DNA of 64,000 bases from Paucibacter sp. PLA-PC-4 (lineage in GTDB: Bacteria > Pseudomonadota > Gammaproteobacteria > Burkholderiales > Burkholderiaceae_C): positions 186,001 to 250,000 of the forward strand of contig NZ_JAPFGP010000008.1 of NCBI RefSeq assembly GCF_026241155.1, read 5' to 3'. Positions 9,440-18,228 of the stretch are shown piece after piece (positions within the stretch are counted from its first letter, which is position 1; the number at the start of each line of letters is the position of its first letter). Both the position numbers and the translations under genes were made by a program. Below the pieces are notes generated by a model that was not told where the DNA came from, did not search any database, and saw nothing but the letters and a program-made list of their open reading frames with translations.

Positions 9440-10414
9440 ATGCGCCCTCACCGCCGCCCCCTGCTGGCCCTTTGTGCTGCTCTGCTGCTCGTCTCGCCGC
9501 TGGCGGCTCTGGCTGAGTATCCGGACAAGCCGGTCAAGCTGATCGTGCCCTTCGCGGCAGGTGGCTCCACCGATATGGTGGCGCGTCTGCTCGCCGAGAA
9601 GATGGGCCCTTTTCTGGGTAAGACCGTGGTGGTCGAAAACCGCGGAGGTGGTGGCGGTACCTTGGGCACCGATGCGGTGGCCAAGGCCGCGCCGGACGGC
9701 TACACCATCGGTATGGCGACGCAAAGCACCCACGGCGCGAACCCGGCCGTCTACACCAAGCTGCCCTATGACGCCGTGAAGGATTTCGCCCCCATCACCA
9801 ACGTGCTGGCCGTACCCAGCGTCTTCGTCGTTCACCCCAGCGTGCCTGCCAAGACCATGAAGGAGTTCATTGCGCTGGCCAAGGCCTCGCCGGGCAAGTA
9901 CAGCTTCGCCTCGCCGGGCAATGGCTCGCTGGGACATGTGAACATCGAGCAGTTCATGGACCTGGCCGGCATTGAGCTGCTGCACATCCCCTACAAGGGC
10001 GCGGGCCAGGCCTCGACCGATGCTCTGGCCGGTGTCGTCAATGCGATGACCGACAACCTGCCCTCGACCCTACCCCATATCAAGGCCGGTAGGCTGCGCG
10101 CGCTGGCCGTGCTGGCGCCTCAGCGGGCGGCGGTGCTGCTTGAGGTGCCGACCTACAAGGAGCTGGGCTTTGCCGAGATGGCCGAGGGCGGTTGGTTCGG
10201 CTTGGTAGCGCCGGCGGGCACGCCGCCGGCGGTGCTGAAGAAGCTGCACGAGGCGGCCCACAAGGCGATGCAGACGCCGGAGTTCAAGGAGAAGGCCGCG
10301 TCGATCTCCGGCATCCCGATGGCCAACAGCCCCGAGCAGTTTGCCGTGCAGATCCGCGCCGCGCTGGACAAATATCAGCGTATCGTCACCAAGGCCAAGA
10401 TCCGCCTGGACTGA
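9440..10414 (+). CDS. Tripartite tricarboxylate transporter (Bug-family) solute-binding protein
   Basis: A 324-residue periplasmic binding protein with a Sec signal peptide (MRPHRRPLLALCAALLL to AALA). The Bug family is recognised from YPDKPVKLIVPFAAGG, STDMVAR, VVVENRGGGGGTLG, YTIGMATQSTH and HIPYKGAGQ. The ATG at 9440 puts the signal peptide at the N-terminus; in-frame upstream sequence is not needed. No TctA/TctB membrane genes lie nearby, as is common for the many orphan Bug proteins of Burkholderiales. The downstream N-formylglutamate-type hydrolase starts five bases later, so the ligand may be an acidic amide or dicarboxylate (inference). Confidence 0.9.
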   Translation: MRPHRRPLLALCAALLLVSPLAALAEYPDKPVKLIVPFAAGGSTDMVARLLAEKMGPFLGKTVVVENRGGGGGTLGTDAVAKAAPDGYTIGMATQSTHGANPAVYTKLPYDAVKDFAPITNVLAVPSVFVVHPSVPAKTMKEFIALAKASPGKYSFASPGNGSLGHVNIEQFMDLAGIELLHIPYKGAGQASTDALAGVVNAMTDNLPSTLPHIKAGRLRALAVLAPQRAAVLLEVPTYKELGFAEMAEGGWFGLVAPAGTPPAVLKKLHEAAHKAMQTPEFKEKAASISGIPMANSPEQFAVQIRAALDKYQRIVTKAKIRLD

Positions 10415-10419
10415 TCACG

Positions 10420-11292
10420 ATGCGCTTTACGCCCGACACCGCGTTCCGCCTGCAGATGCCCGAGGGGCAAGAGCTGCCTTTGGTCTGCGACTCGCCGCAC
10501 AGCGGCATCGACTACCCGGATGACTTCGGCAGCTGCCTGCCGCCGCTGACGCTGCGCCGCGGCGAGGACACCCATGTGGACGTGCTCTGGCAGGCCGCGC
10601 CGGCTCAAGGCGCGACGCTGCTGGCGGCACGCTTTCCGCGCAGCTACATCGACCCCAACCGTGAGCTCGCCGACCTTGATCCGGCGCTGCTGGCGCAGCC
10701 CTGGCCCGAGCCGCTGGCGCCCGGCGAGAAGACCCGGCTGGGCTATGGCCTGATCTGGCGCCAAGTGGCCAAAGACCGGCTGATCTACGCGCGCAAGCTC
10801 TCGGTGGCCGAGGTGCAGGCCCGCATCGACAATTGCTGGAAGCCCTATCATGCGGCGCTTGACGCGGCGGTCGAGCGCGCCCATGCCCGCTTCGGCGCGG
10901 TCTGGCATCTGAACCTGCACTCGATGCCCAACAATGCATTTGAACGCCTGGGCCTGGCGCGCAGCGATGCGCTGGCCGACTTCGTGCTGGGCGACCGCGA
11001 CGGCACGACCTGCGAGCCGGCCCTGCTGGATGTGATCGAGGCCAGCCTGCGCAGCCACGGCTACAGCGTCGCGCGCAACGATCCCTACAAGGGCGTGGCC
11101 CTGATCGGGCGCATCGGCCGGCCGGCCGAGCGGCGCCACAGCCTGCAGATCGAGATCCGCCGCCCGCTGTATATGGACGAGCTCAGCCGCGAGCGCAACG
11201 CCGGCTTCGAGCCGCTGCGGCAATGCCTGACGGCGACGCTGGCCGCAGTGGCCACCCATGTGCGCAGCCAGGTGCGAAGCCACCTGCGCTGA
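10420..11292 (+). CDS. N-formylglutamate amidohydrolase (HutG-like)
   Basis: A 290-residue enzyme of the N-formylglutamate amidohydrolase family. Recognisable features are LVCDSPHSGIDYP near the N-terminus, DTHVDVLW, PRSYIDPNRE, VWHLNLHSMP and NDPYKG. Family members hydrolyse N-formyl-L-glutamate to formate and glutamate at the end of one histidine degradation route, but no other hut genes are present here. It starts five bases after the binding-protein stop and is clearly in the same operon, so it may act on a related imported amide. Confidence 0.85.
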   Translation: MRFTPDTAFRLQMPEGQELPLVCDSPHSGIDYPDDFGSCLPPLTLRRGEDTHVDVLWQAAPAQGATLLAARFPRSYIDPNRELADLDPALLAQPWPEPLAPGEKTRLGYGLIWRQVAKDRLIYARKLSVAEVQARIDNCWKPYHAALDAAVERAHARFGAVWHLNLHSMPNNAFERLGLARSDALADFVLGDRDGTTCEPALLDVIEASLRSHGYSVARNDPYKGVALIGRIGRPAERRHSLQIEIRRPLYMDELSRERNAGFEPLRQCLTATLAAVATHVRSQVRSHLR

Positions 11293-11303
11293 ACTGTCCC
11301 CGC

Positions 11304-11342
11304 CCGCTGTGGACAAGTTCGTGGGCAAGCTGCCCACAGCGG
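11304..11342. terminator. Inverted repeat between convergent genes
   Basis: Nine-base perfect arms CCGCTGTGG (11304-11312) and CCACAGCGG (11334-11342) enclose a 21-base loop in the spacer between two converging genes. The position fits a bidirectional terminator, but there is no T run, so it could equally be a binding site. Confidence 0.35.
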
Positions 11343-11397
11343 CGTCAAGTGATTGATTCCTAAGGGGATTGCTTGGTCTGCTGCAATATGAGGCAGG

Positions 11398-11928
11398 CTA
11401 GGTTTTCTCGGCCAGCGCCTTCAGATTGGCCAGGCCTGCTTCAAAGTCGGGGCCGACCATACGGTCGCCGAACAGAGCCAGCCAGCGGAACAGCGGGTTG
11501 GCGCCCATATCGCCGTTCATCACCCAACTGATCCGCGTGCCCGTGCCACTGGGCTCTAGGCGCAGTTCGCCCTGCGAGGTGGTGCCGAAATCGGGGAAGA
11601 ACAGCTCGTAGCCCAGGCGCTTGCCGGGTTCGGCGGTGGTGAAAGTCATGCGGCCGTCGCCCTCGCTCTTGCTTTTCCAGGCCCACACGGCGCCGCTGCC
11701 CGACTCCGGGCCGCTGTACTCGATCTGCATCGCAGGGTCGCGCTGGTTCCACACCGACCATTGCTTCCAGTGGCGCGGGTTGGCCACCAGCACATAGATC
11801 TTGTCCGGCGCGGCCTGGATCTGTGCCGTGCGCGTCACAGTGAACTTGGACGACAGCAGCAGGCCGCCCAGCAGCAGCACCGCGAACAGACCCATCAGCA
11901 AAACAGCGAGTGCTTTCAGCAGTTTCAT
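11398..11928 (-). CDS. SRPBCC / polyketide-cyclase-like protein with N-terminal membrane anchor
   Basis: A 176-residue protein. The ATG at 11928 follows GGAGATCAAC, a good ribosome site; longer versions lack one. Residues 1-26 form a hydrophobic anchor (LLKALAVLLMGLFAVLLLGG). The rest is a START/Bet v1-like SRPBCC fold, shown by TRTAQIQAAPDKIYVLVAN, HWKQWSVWN, WAWKSKSEGDGRMTF and the final FEAGLANLKALAE helix. Such domains bind hydrophobic ligands, but no specific ligand can be named. It is divergent from the PhyH-like gene. Confidence 0.82.
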   Translation of the reverse strand: MKLLKALAVLLMGLFAVLLLGGLLLSSKFTVTRTAQIQAAPDKIYVLVANPRHWKQWSVWNQRDPAMQIEYSGPESGSGAVWAWKSKSEGDGRMTFTTAEPGKRLGYELFFPDFGTTSQGELRLEPSGTGTRISWVMNGDMGANPLFRWLALFGDRMVGPDFEAGLANLKALAEKT

Positions 11929-12016
11929 GTTGATCTCCTGGCTGGCCAGCTGGCGACTTTGCCACGCCGGCGGCAAGGGGGACAGGCCCTAAACTGCAGT
12001 CCACCAGGAGTGAACC

Positions 12017-12865
12017 ATGCTGAGCCAAGAACAGAAAACTAAGTTTGACGAACAGGGCTTCCTGATACTGCCCCATTTCAAGAATGCCGCCCAGATCGCC
12101 GCGCTGCGTGAGCGCGCCGAGGCCCTGGTCGAGGCCTTCGACCCTGCCGCGCAGCGCGCCATCTTCACGACGCAGGAGCAGGAGCGCAACGTCGACGACT
12201 ACTTCCTCGACTCCGACGACAAGATGCGCTGCTTTTTCGAGGAGGAGGCCTTCGATGCCCAGGGCCGGCTGCGCCAGGCTAAAGCCTTGTCGATCAACAA
12301 GATCGGCCATGCGATGCATGACCTGGACCCGGTGTTCCGGGAGTTTTCCAGCGGCCCGGCGCTGGCGGCCGTGGCCCGCGATGTGGGCCTGAGCCGGCCA
12401 CAGGTCTGGCAGTCCATGTATATCTTCAAGCAGCCGGGAATAGGTGGCGAGGTGCGCTGGCACCAGGACGCCAGCTTCTTCGACAGCGACCCCATCACCG
12501 TGACGACCTTCTGGTTCGCGCTGGAGGATGCGACGCGCGACAACGGCTGCCTGTGGGCCGAGCCGGGGGGCCATCGCGGGCCTCGTGGCGTTTTGCGCGA
12601 GCGCTTTGTGCGCGAAGGCCGGCGGGCCTGGATGGAGACGCTGGACGAAACGCCCTGGCCCTCGGTTGATGCGCTGGCCGAGCCGCTGGAGGTCGAGGCC
12701 GGCGCACTGGTGCTGTTTCATGGCCTGTTGCCGCACTACAGCGCGCCGAACCGCTCGGCGCACTCACGCCATGCCTACACATTGCATGTGACCGATGCGG
12801 CCAGCACCTATTCGCCGCGCAACTGGCTGCAGCGCGGGCCGCAGTTGCCGGTTCGAGGTTTCTGA
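12017..12865 (+). CDS. Phytanoyl-CoA dioxygenase (PhyH)-family Fe(II)/2-oxoglutarate oxygenase
   Basis: A 282-residue enzyme of the PhyH family. The iron triad is readable as His149 and Asp151 in RWHQDASFF and His240 in LLPHYSAPN, with Arg251 nearby as the likely 2-oxoglutarate anchor. Family members hydroxylate CoA esters or small amphipathic molecules. The N-terminal YxxxGFL-type segment (FDEQGFLILPHF) is also typical. The substrate is not predictable from neighbours. It converges with the next gene seven bases away. Confidence 0.88.
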   Translation: MLSQEQKTKFDEQGFLILPHFKNAAQIAALRERAEALVEAFDPAAQRAIFTTQEQERNVDDYFLDSDDKMRCFFEEEAFDAQGRLRQAKALSINKIGHAMHDLDPVFREFSSGPALAAVARDVGLSRPQVWQSMYIFKQPGIGGEVRWHQDASFFDSDPITVTTFWFALEDATRDNGCLWAEPGGHRGPRGVLRERFVREGRRAWMETLDETPWPSVDALAEPLEVEAGALVLFHGLLPHYSAPNRSAHSRHAYTLHVTDAASTYSPRNWLQRGPQLPVRGF

Positions 12866-12872
12866 CGCTGAC

Positions 12873-13313
12873 TCAGTGAAGCAGAGTCGCAGGTCGGTCC
12901 GGATCGGAGCGCTCGCGCCAGGCTTCCTGGGTTTGCTCGCGGGCGGCTTGCAACTGCTGGCATAGCTCGAACACGCCCAGGCCATCGGCCTCACCGGCCA
13001 CCGCATCCGGTGTGGCGACGGTAGCCAGCGCCGGCAGATCGGCCAGCGCGCCCAGCAGTTCGAAAAGCAGCTCCAGACCCGGCTCGCCGCCAGGCTCCAG
13101 CTGGCGCGCCGCGCCCAGGCTGCGACACAGATACCAACAGGCGCTGGCGGCGTCGTCGCAGCGGGCATGCTCCAGCGCCAATTGCTCCAGCGCCGCGCTG
13201 CGCTCGGCCGAATCCTCATCGACCTCGGCCCGGCACTCATCCAGGCCTTGCCAGGTGGAGTCGTGTTCAGACTGCACGGAGGTGCCAGCTCGTTGTCGGT
13301 TCGGGATCGCCAT
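12873..13313 (-). CDS. Hypothetical helical protein
   Basis: A 146-residue acidic, Ala/Leu/Glu-rich protein with no signal peptide or membrane segment. I recognise no domain. It contains a cluster of cysteines (ARCDDAASACWYLCR) that could bind metal or be incidental. The ATG at 13313 (MAIPNRQ) is preferred to a start 36 bases upstream because the extra residues are low-complexity. It lies downstream of glmU on the same strand with a 132-base gap. Confidence 0.5.
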   Translation of the reverse strand: MAIPNRQRAGTSVQSEHDSTWQGLDECRAEVDEDSAERSAALEQLALEHARCDDAASACWYLCRSLGAARQLEPGGEPGLELLFELLGALADLPALATVATPDAVAGEADGLGVFELCQQLQAAREQTQEAWRERSDPDRPATLLH

Positions 13314-13445
13314 GACTGCAGGCCTTGAAGAAGGAGAAACTGCTGCCAATGCTAGGCATCGGACTGTCCTGCAGCTGTCCCTTGTTCATGGTTGTTGAGG
13401 GTTATTGGCGAGCATGGCCATGGATTCTCGTGCATTTGTCACGGC

Positions 13446-14819
13446 TTAGCGCTTTTTGCTCGGGCGAGTCCAGCCGGCGATGCCGACTTGTTTGCCGCGC
13501 GCAACAGCCAGCTCGCCGGCTGCCACCGGCTTGGTGATCGTGGAGCCGCCGCCAATCGTCGCGCCGGCGCCTATCTCGACGGGAGCTACCAGCACACAGT
13601 TGCTGCCCACATGCACATCGGCGCCGATCACCGTGCGGTGCTTGTTGGCGCCGTCGTAATTGGCGGTGATGGAGCCGGCACCGTAGTTGACCCGCTCTCC
13701 CACGGTGGCGTCGCCCAGATAGGCCAAGTGGTTGGCCTTGGCCCCCTTGGCCAGGGTCGAATTCTTGACCTCGACAAAGTTGCCGATATGGACCTCGGCG
13801 CCCAGCTCGGCGCCGGGGCGCAGCCGTGCGAACGGGCCAATCAGCGCGCCCTCGCCGACTGTGACGCCCTGAGTCTCGCCGTCGATATGGGTGAACTCAT
13901 GGATGCGGGCGCCAGCCGCGATGCGGGCATTGCGGATCACGCAGTTGGCGCCGATGCGTACGCCGTCGCCGAGCACGACCTGACCCTCGAAGACGCAGTT
14001 GACATCAATCTCGACATCCTGGCCGCAGCTCAGCGAGCCGCGCAGATCGAAACGCGCCGGATCGGCCAGGCGCACGCCGGCCTCTAGCAGCGCACCGGCC
14101 TGCAGATGCTGGAAGCGGCGCTCCAGATCGGCCAGCTGCAAGGGGCTGTTGACGCCCAGCACCTCGGTCTCGCTGCCGGTCTTGACGCTGACCACGGGCA
14201 CGCCCTCGGCCACGGCCATTGCGACGATGTCAGTCAGGTAGTACTCGCCCTGGACGTTGTCGTTCGTCAAGGCCCCGACCCAGCGCTTGAGCGCCGCCGT
14301 CGGCGCGGCCATCATGCCGGTGTAACACTCGCGGATCTGGCGCTGCTCGGGCGTGGCGTCTTTGTGCTCGACGATGGCCTTGACCTTCTCACCCTCGCGC
14401 ACGATGCGGCCATAGCCGCTCGGGTCGCTGTACTCGATGGTCAGCAGCACCAGCTTCTCGCCGGCGCAGGCCTCGACCAGCTGGCGCGTCGTCGCGGCAC
14501 TGATCAGGGGCGTGTCGCCGTTGAGTATCAAGGTGCTGCCGCTGTCGGGCAAATGGGGTACGACCTGCTGAATCGCATGGCCGGTGCCGAGCTGGGGCAT
14601 CTGGCGCACAAAGCCGATGTCAGGACCGGCAACCGCCGCCTCGACCTGCTCGGCGCCATGGCCGGTGATCACAAGGCGCTGGGCAGCGCCCAGCTCGGCC
14701 GTCGTGTCCAGCACATGCCTCAGCAGAGGGCGCCCCGCCAGCTTGTGCAGGACCTTGGGCAGGGTGGACTTCATGCGGGTGCCCTTGCCCGCGGCCATGA
14801 TGACCAAGTTCAACGTCAT
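13446..14819 (-). CDS. glmU: Bifunctional GlmU: N-acetylglucosamine-1-P uridyltransferase / glucosamine-1-P acetyltransferase
   Basis: A 457-residue two-domain enzyme that makes UDP-GlcNAc for peptidoglycan and lipopolysaccharide. The N-terminal pyrophosphorylase domain shows MAAGKGTRMKSTLPKVLHKL and LNGDTPLI. After about residue 230 a left-handed beta-helix of hexapeptide repeats begins (for example VEIDVNCVFEGQVVLGDGV), with NFVEVKNS and NYGAGSITANYDG marking the acetyltransferase active site. Length is normal for the family. Spacing to the upstream lipoprotein gene (45 bases) would allow co-transcription. Confidence 0.97.
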   Translation of the reverse strand: MTLNLVIMAAGKGTRMKSTLPKVLHKLAGRPLLRHVLDTTAELGAAQRLVITGHGAEQVEAAVAGPDIGFVRQMPQLGTGHAIQQVVPHLPDSGSTLILNGDTPLISAATTRQLVEACAGEKLVLLTIEYSDPSGYGRIVREGEKVKAIVEHKDATPEQRQIRECYTGMMAAPTAALKRWVGALTNDNVQGEYYLTDIVAMAVAEGVPVVSVKTGSETEVLGVNSPLQLADLERRFQHLQAGALLEAGVRLADPARFDLRGSLSCGQDVEIDVNCVFEGQVVLGDGVRIGANCVIRNARIAAGARIHEFTHIDGETQGVTVGEGALIGPFARLRPGAELGAEVHIGNFVEVKNSTLAKGAKANHLAYLGDATVGERVNYGAGSITANYDGANKHRTVIGADVHVGSNCVLVAPVEIGAGATIGGGSTITKPVAAGELAVARGKQVGIAGWTRPSKKR

Positions 14820-14864
14820 AGCGATCAGCGCGGTTTGAGAAGCCGCGATTATCGACGACGCTGC

Positions 14865-15464
14865 TTACCGAACTCTTTGCACCGCGATCGCGTGCGGCTC
14901 GGGGCGTGTGTTCGGGAAGTCGCTCATCGCGGCCTCGAACATCGCGCTGATCAGGTCGGCATCGCCCTGGGTCAGCCCGTCATTGCTGGCGCGGGCCTCG
15001 TACAGCGGCTCGCTGCTGCCACGGTCGCGCAGCAGCAGAGCCACCTCGCGGTCGTAGCGGCGGTCCCCCGGGTAGTGCATCGGGTAGTAGTAGCGCCCCA
15101 TGCGGCCATAGCGCCAGGCGTTGATATTGCCGTGCCAGCGCCACCACAGCGGGTCGTCCCAGGGCGCGCGCTCCTGTGCGCTGACCCGCACGCCCAGTGC
15201 CACCAGCACATCGGCACTCTTGGCATCGGCGGCGGGCCTGAAGCCGGCTTTCTCCAGCGCCACGCGGGCGGCATCTTCAAGCTCGGTTTGGCGCGAGCCT
15301 TCTTGCTGCTGCGAGGGCAGGCGCTCGAAGGCATAGCTGCCGGGCGCTCGTCCTGCCGGCCAGGTGCCGAAGGTGCTGACCTCGGAGCGTATCGTGTAGG
15401 GGCCGCTGCAGGCACTCAGGGCCGCCAGGGCCACAGCGCTCAACAAGAGGTGACGTCGCTTCAT
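14865..15464 (-). CDS. DUF4136 lipoprotein
   Basis: A 199-residue protein with a lipoprotein signal (MKRRHLLLSAVALAALSAC), giving Cys19 as the acylated residue. The mature region fits DUF4136: YTIRSEVSTFGTWP, then FERLPSQQQEG, an Ala-rich segment ending LEKAGFRP, and ADVLVALGVRV. Trp/Arg/Tyr-rich central sequence follows. Function of the family is unknown; it is expected at an outer or inner membrane face. It is upstream of glmU on the same strand. Confidence 0.8.
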   Translation of the reverse strand: MKRRHLLLSAVALAALSACSGPYTIRSEVSTFGTWPAGRAPGSYAFERLPSQQQEGSRQTELEDAARVALEKAGFRPAADAKSADVLVALGVRVSAQERAPWDDPLWWRWHGNINAWRYGRMGRYYYPMHYPGDRRYDREVALLLRDRGSSEPLYEARASNDGLTQGDADLISAMFEAAMSDFPNTRPEPHAIAVQRVR

Positions 15465-15527
15465 GATGATTCTTGCCTCCTTGGTAAGCGCCTATTCTGA
15501 ACCGCTCTTGTTAGCCGCGTGTAAAGC

Positions 15528-16469
15528 TCAGTCTTCTTCGCGGTGAAGCTTGATCACAGAGGCTGGCGCGGCCGGGCTTGCGCAGGCTTCGTCCTCGTCG
15601 AAGGCGATGTCGCCGTCGGGCTCGGGTTGGCCGCTGGCCTTGATGGTTTCAAAGGGGAAGAGCTTGCGGTCCATCATGTGTGAGGGCACGATATTGCTCA
15701 TTGCGGTGAACATGTTCTCGACCCGTCCCGGGAAGCGGCGGTCCCAGTCATTGAGCATGGCTTTGACCTGCACGCGCTGCAGATTTTCCTGACTGCCGCA
15801 GAGATTGCACGGGATGATGGGGAACTCGCGGTGCTCGGCCCAGCGCACCAGGTCCGGCTCGCGCACATAGGCCAGCGGCCGTATCACAACGTTCCTGCCG
15901 TCATCGCTGACCAGCTTGGGTGGCATGCCCTTCATTCGGCTGCCGAAGAACATATTCAGGAACAAGGTCGTGACGATGTCGTCGCGGTGGTGGCCCAGCG
16001 CGATCTTGGTGGCGCCGATTTCCTCCGCCACGCGGTAGAGAATGCCGCGACGCAGCCGCGAGCACAGGCTGCAGGTGGTCTTGCCTTCCGGGATCAGGCG
16101 CTTGACGATGGAGTAGGTGTCCTGCTCCTCGATATGGAAGTCCACACCGCGGCTTTTGAGATAGACCGGCAGGATGTCTTCCGGGAAGCCAGGCTGCTTC
16201 TGGTCGAGGTTGACCGCGACGATGTCGAACTTGATTGGCGCGCGCTGTTTCAGGTTGATCAGGATGTCCAGCAGCGAATAGCTGTCCTTGCCGCCCGACA
16301 CGCAGACCATGACCTTGTCACCGTCTTCGATCATATTGAAGTCGGTGATGGCCTGGCCGACCTGTCGATGCAGGCGCTTGGAGAGCTTGTTGATCTCCAG
16401 CGCGGCCTTCTTGTCGGCCTCGTTGCTGGTAGTCGGTGCTTCGGCTTGGGCGAGCAGGGTGTCGCTCAT
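15528..16469 (-). CDS. ttcA: TtcA, tRNA 2-thiocytidine biosynthesis protein
   Basis: A 313-residue enzyme that thiolates C32 of certain tRNAs. It has the PP-loop [13 protein letters not shown] near residue 60 and the two Cys pairs that hold the iron-sulfur cluster ([12 protein letters not shown] and IPCNLCGSQ). The ATG at 16469 follows AAGGATC; an in-frame start 69 bases upstream would overlap folB. It is the last gene of a pteridine reductase-folB-ttcA operon, only ten bases after folB. Confidence 0.95.
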   Translation of the reverse strand: MSDTLLAQAEAPTTSNEADKKAALEINKLSKRLHRQVGQAITDFNMIEDGDKVMVCVSGGKDSYSLLDILINLKQRAPIKFDIVAVNLDQKQPGFPEDILPVYLKSRGVDFHIEEQDTYSIVKRLIPEGKTTCSLCSRLRRGILYRVAEEIGATKIALGHHRDDIVTTLFLNMFFGSRMKGMPPKLVSDDGRNVVIRPLAYVREPDLVRWAEHREFPIIPCNLCGSQENLQRVQVKAMLNDWDRRFPGRVENMFTAMSNIVPSHMMDRKLFPFETIKASGQPEPDGDIAFDEDEACASPAAPASVIKLHREED

Positions 16470-16479
16470 GGCTTGATCC

Positions 16480-16875
16480 TTACGATTGCTTGAGGCCGAA
16501 GACCTCGACGCCGACCGCGTCGCAGTCGGGGTAGACATCGGGCTTTTCTGTGGAGACGCGGGCCGCCTTGACTCGCGGATGCGCGAGCATCAGGGCCAGG
16601 ATGTCGTCGCACAACGTCTCCTGCAGATGGATATGGCCGCGGCCGACGCGCTCGGCGATGGTGCGGCGCATGAAGTCATAGTCGACCACCTCGTGCAGCT
16701 CGTCAGCGGTCGGTGTCGACTGGGCCAGCGGGATGTAGAGATCGACATTGATCAGCACCCGCTGCTCGCCCTTCTTCTCGAAGTCGTGCACGCCGATGTT
16801 GATCCAGACCTCGTAGTCGCGCAGAAACAGGCGGCGGCAGTCGAGCAGGGCCGGGTGGGCAAGAGGGCTGTGCAT
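16480..16875 (-). CDS. folB: Dihydroneopterin aldolase
   Basis: A 131-residue protein of the FolB/FolX fold, which splits 7,8-dihydroneopterin to 6-hydroxymethyl-dihydropterin in folate synthesis. Characteristic are [24 protein letters not shown], with the substrate-anchoring Glu in that strand, YDFMRRTI and the C-terminal [18 protein letters not shown]. It starts one base after the stop of the pteridine-reductase-like gene and is followed closely by ttcA, so all three are one operon. Confidence 0.92.
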   Translation of the reverse strand: MHSPLAHPALLDCRRLFLRDYEVWINIGVHDFEKKGEQRVLINVDLYIPLAQSTPTADELHEVVDYDFMRRTIAERVGRGHIHLQETLCDDILALMLAHPRVKAARVSTEKPDVYPDCDAVGVEVFGLKQS

Positions 16876-16876
16876 A

Positions 16877-17659
16877 TCAAAGGCCTTGTTCGGTCTTGGG
16901 GGTCAGGAACATCACGTCGCGGGCCTGGGCCGCAAGATGCTGGCCGCCATCGACCAGCAGCGTCGTGCCGGTGATGGCCGGCGATTCCAGCAGAAAGCGC
17001 ACGCTGCGCGCTATGTCGGTGGGGGTGGAGGAGTAGTGCAGCGGCGTCAGTCGGTGGGCGGCGCTGAACTCGGCCTCGTTCATCGGGCCCGAGGCCAGCG
17101 TCACGCCCGGCGCGATGCCGCAGACCCGCAGCCTTGGCGCCAGAGCCTGTGCCAGCAAGGTGTTGCAGGTTTCCAGTGCGGCCTTGGACAGGGTGTAGGA
17201 AAGATAGTCCGGATTCGGGTTCCAGAGCTTCTGATCCAACACATTGACGACGCAGGCCTGGCTTTGCTGAGTGGCCGCCTGGCGATGCAGCGCGCGTGCC
17301 AGCACGATCGCTGGTGCGGTATTGGCGCGCCAGTGTGCGTCCATGCGGGCATAGCTGAAGCTCTCGACGTCGTCATACTCGAACAGCGAGGCATTGTTGA
17401 CGACGGCGTCGAGCCGGCCGAAGTGAGTGCTCACGGCTGGCACCAGGGCCTCACACTGTGCTTCATCTGCCAGGTCGGCGCAGAAGGCCTGGGCTGTTGC
17501 GCCAGCGGCTCGCAACTCCACCAGCAGATGGTGAGCCTCGTCAGCCGATTGGCGGTAGTGCACGGCGATGTGGTAGCCCGCGGCGGCCAATTCCATGGCC
17601 ATAGCACGCCCAAGGCGGCGGGCGCCGCCGGTGATCAGGACAACAGAGCGAGGACTCAT
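16877..17659 (-). CDS. Pteridine-reductase-type short-chain dehydrogenase (FolM-like)
   Basis: A 260-residue SDR. The cofactor motif is TGGARRLG, which fits the TGx3RxG signature of pteridine reductases rather than the usual SDR TGx3GxG. Later motifs are NNAS, and YxxxK in YTLSKAA. Together with the adjacent folB this suggests reduction of dihydrofolate or dihydromonapterin with NADPH. The ATG at 17659 (MSPRS) was chosen over one nine bases upstream. It is divergent from the small membrane protein at 17743. Confidence 0.85.
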   Translation of the reverse strand: MSPRSVVLITGGARRLGRAMAMELAAAGYHIAVHYRQSADEAHHLLVELRAAGATAQAFCADLADEAQCEALVPAVSTHFGRLDAVVNNASLFEYDDVESFSYARMDAHWRANTAPAIVLARALHRQAATQQSQACVVNVLDQKLWNPNPDYLSYTLSKAALETCNTLLAQALAPRLRVCGIAPGVTLASGPMNEAEFSAAHRLTPLHYSSTPTDIARSVRFLLESPAITGTTLLVDGGQHLAAQARDVMFLTPKTEQGL

Positions 17660-17742
17660 GCAAGGCAATTCTGGTGGGTGTGGGCGGGCGCAGGCTGTTG
17701 GACAATCGGCTCGGCTTCACTCTCGCCCCGATCATCGCCATC

Positions 17743-18228
17743 ATGACCAACGTTGCCGAAGCTCCGAAAACCCACCTCACCGAACCGCTATTGAGCACGG
17801 TGCGCCAGCTTTACGGAGAGGCACAGCAATGGACGCGCCATTACGAGCAATTGATTGTCAACGCCAACACGCTGATTATCTCAGCTGCGGCGATTTTTGT
17901 CGGCCAGTCACTGGGCGAGCACCTTTCTGCGATGCAGTCGCGCCTGCTGCTGCTGGTGCCGTTGGCCATCGCGCTGGTTGGCGTGGTGCTGACCCAGACG
18001 CTATTCAGGCTCTATGCGCAGTGCATTGAGCGTTTGATTCGCTACGAAGGCTTGCTGGGCTGTTTCGATGTACAGCTTGGCCAGTCGCTTGACGGCCAAG
18101 GCTCGCTGATCGCATCGTCCTTGCAGCAAAAGCCCGTGCGACGTCCAACGTCGGTGAGGTTCTTTCTCTGGCTGCACGGGTTGCTGGCCCTGAGTTACTT
18201 GGTGCTCATGTGGTTCAGACAGCTTTGA
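17743..18228 (+). CDS. Hypothetical two- or three-helix membrane protein
   Basis: A 161-residue protein starting MTNVAEAPK. It has an N-terminal soluble helix (RQLYGEAQQWTRHYEQ), two adjacent hydrophobic segments (about residues 40-58 and 70-92), a cytoplasmic-looking region with a Gln/Ser/Arg-rich linker, and a last hydrophobic segment at the C-terminus (FFLWLHGLLALSYLVLMWF). The layout recalls RipA- or SLATT-type small membrane proteins, but I cannot assign a family. Its end overlaps msrQ tail-to-tail by 14 bases. Confidence 0.65.
   Translation: MTNVAEAPKTHLTEPLLSTVRQLYGEAQQWTRHYEQLIVNANTLIISAAAIFVGQSLGEHLSAMQSRLLLLVPLAIALVGVVLTQTLFRLYAQCIERLIRYEGLLGCFDVQLGQSLDGQGSLIASSLQQKPVRRPTSVRFFLWLHGLLALSYLVLMWFRQL

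Noticed and set aside
13314..13445. Small gene between glmU and the downstream hypothetical gene
   Set aside because: Only Cys/Trp-rich short frames occur, with no ribosome site; treated as non-coding.
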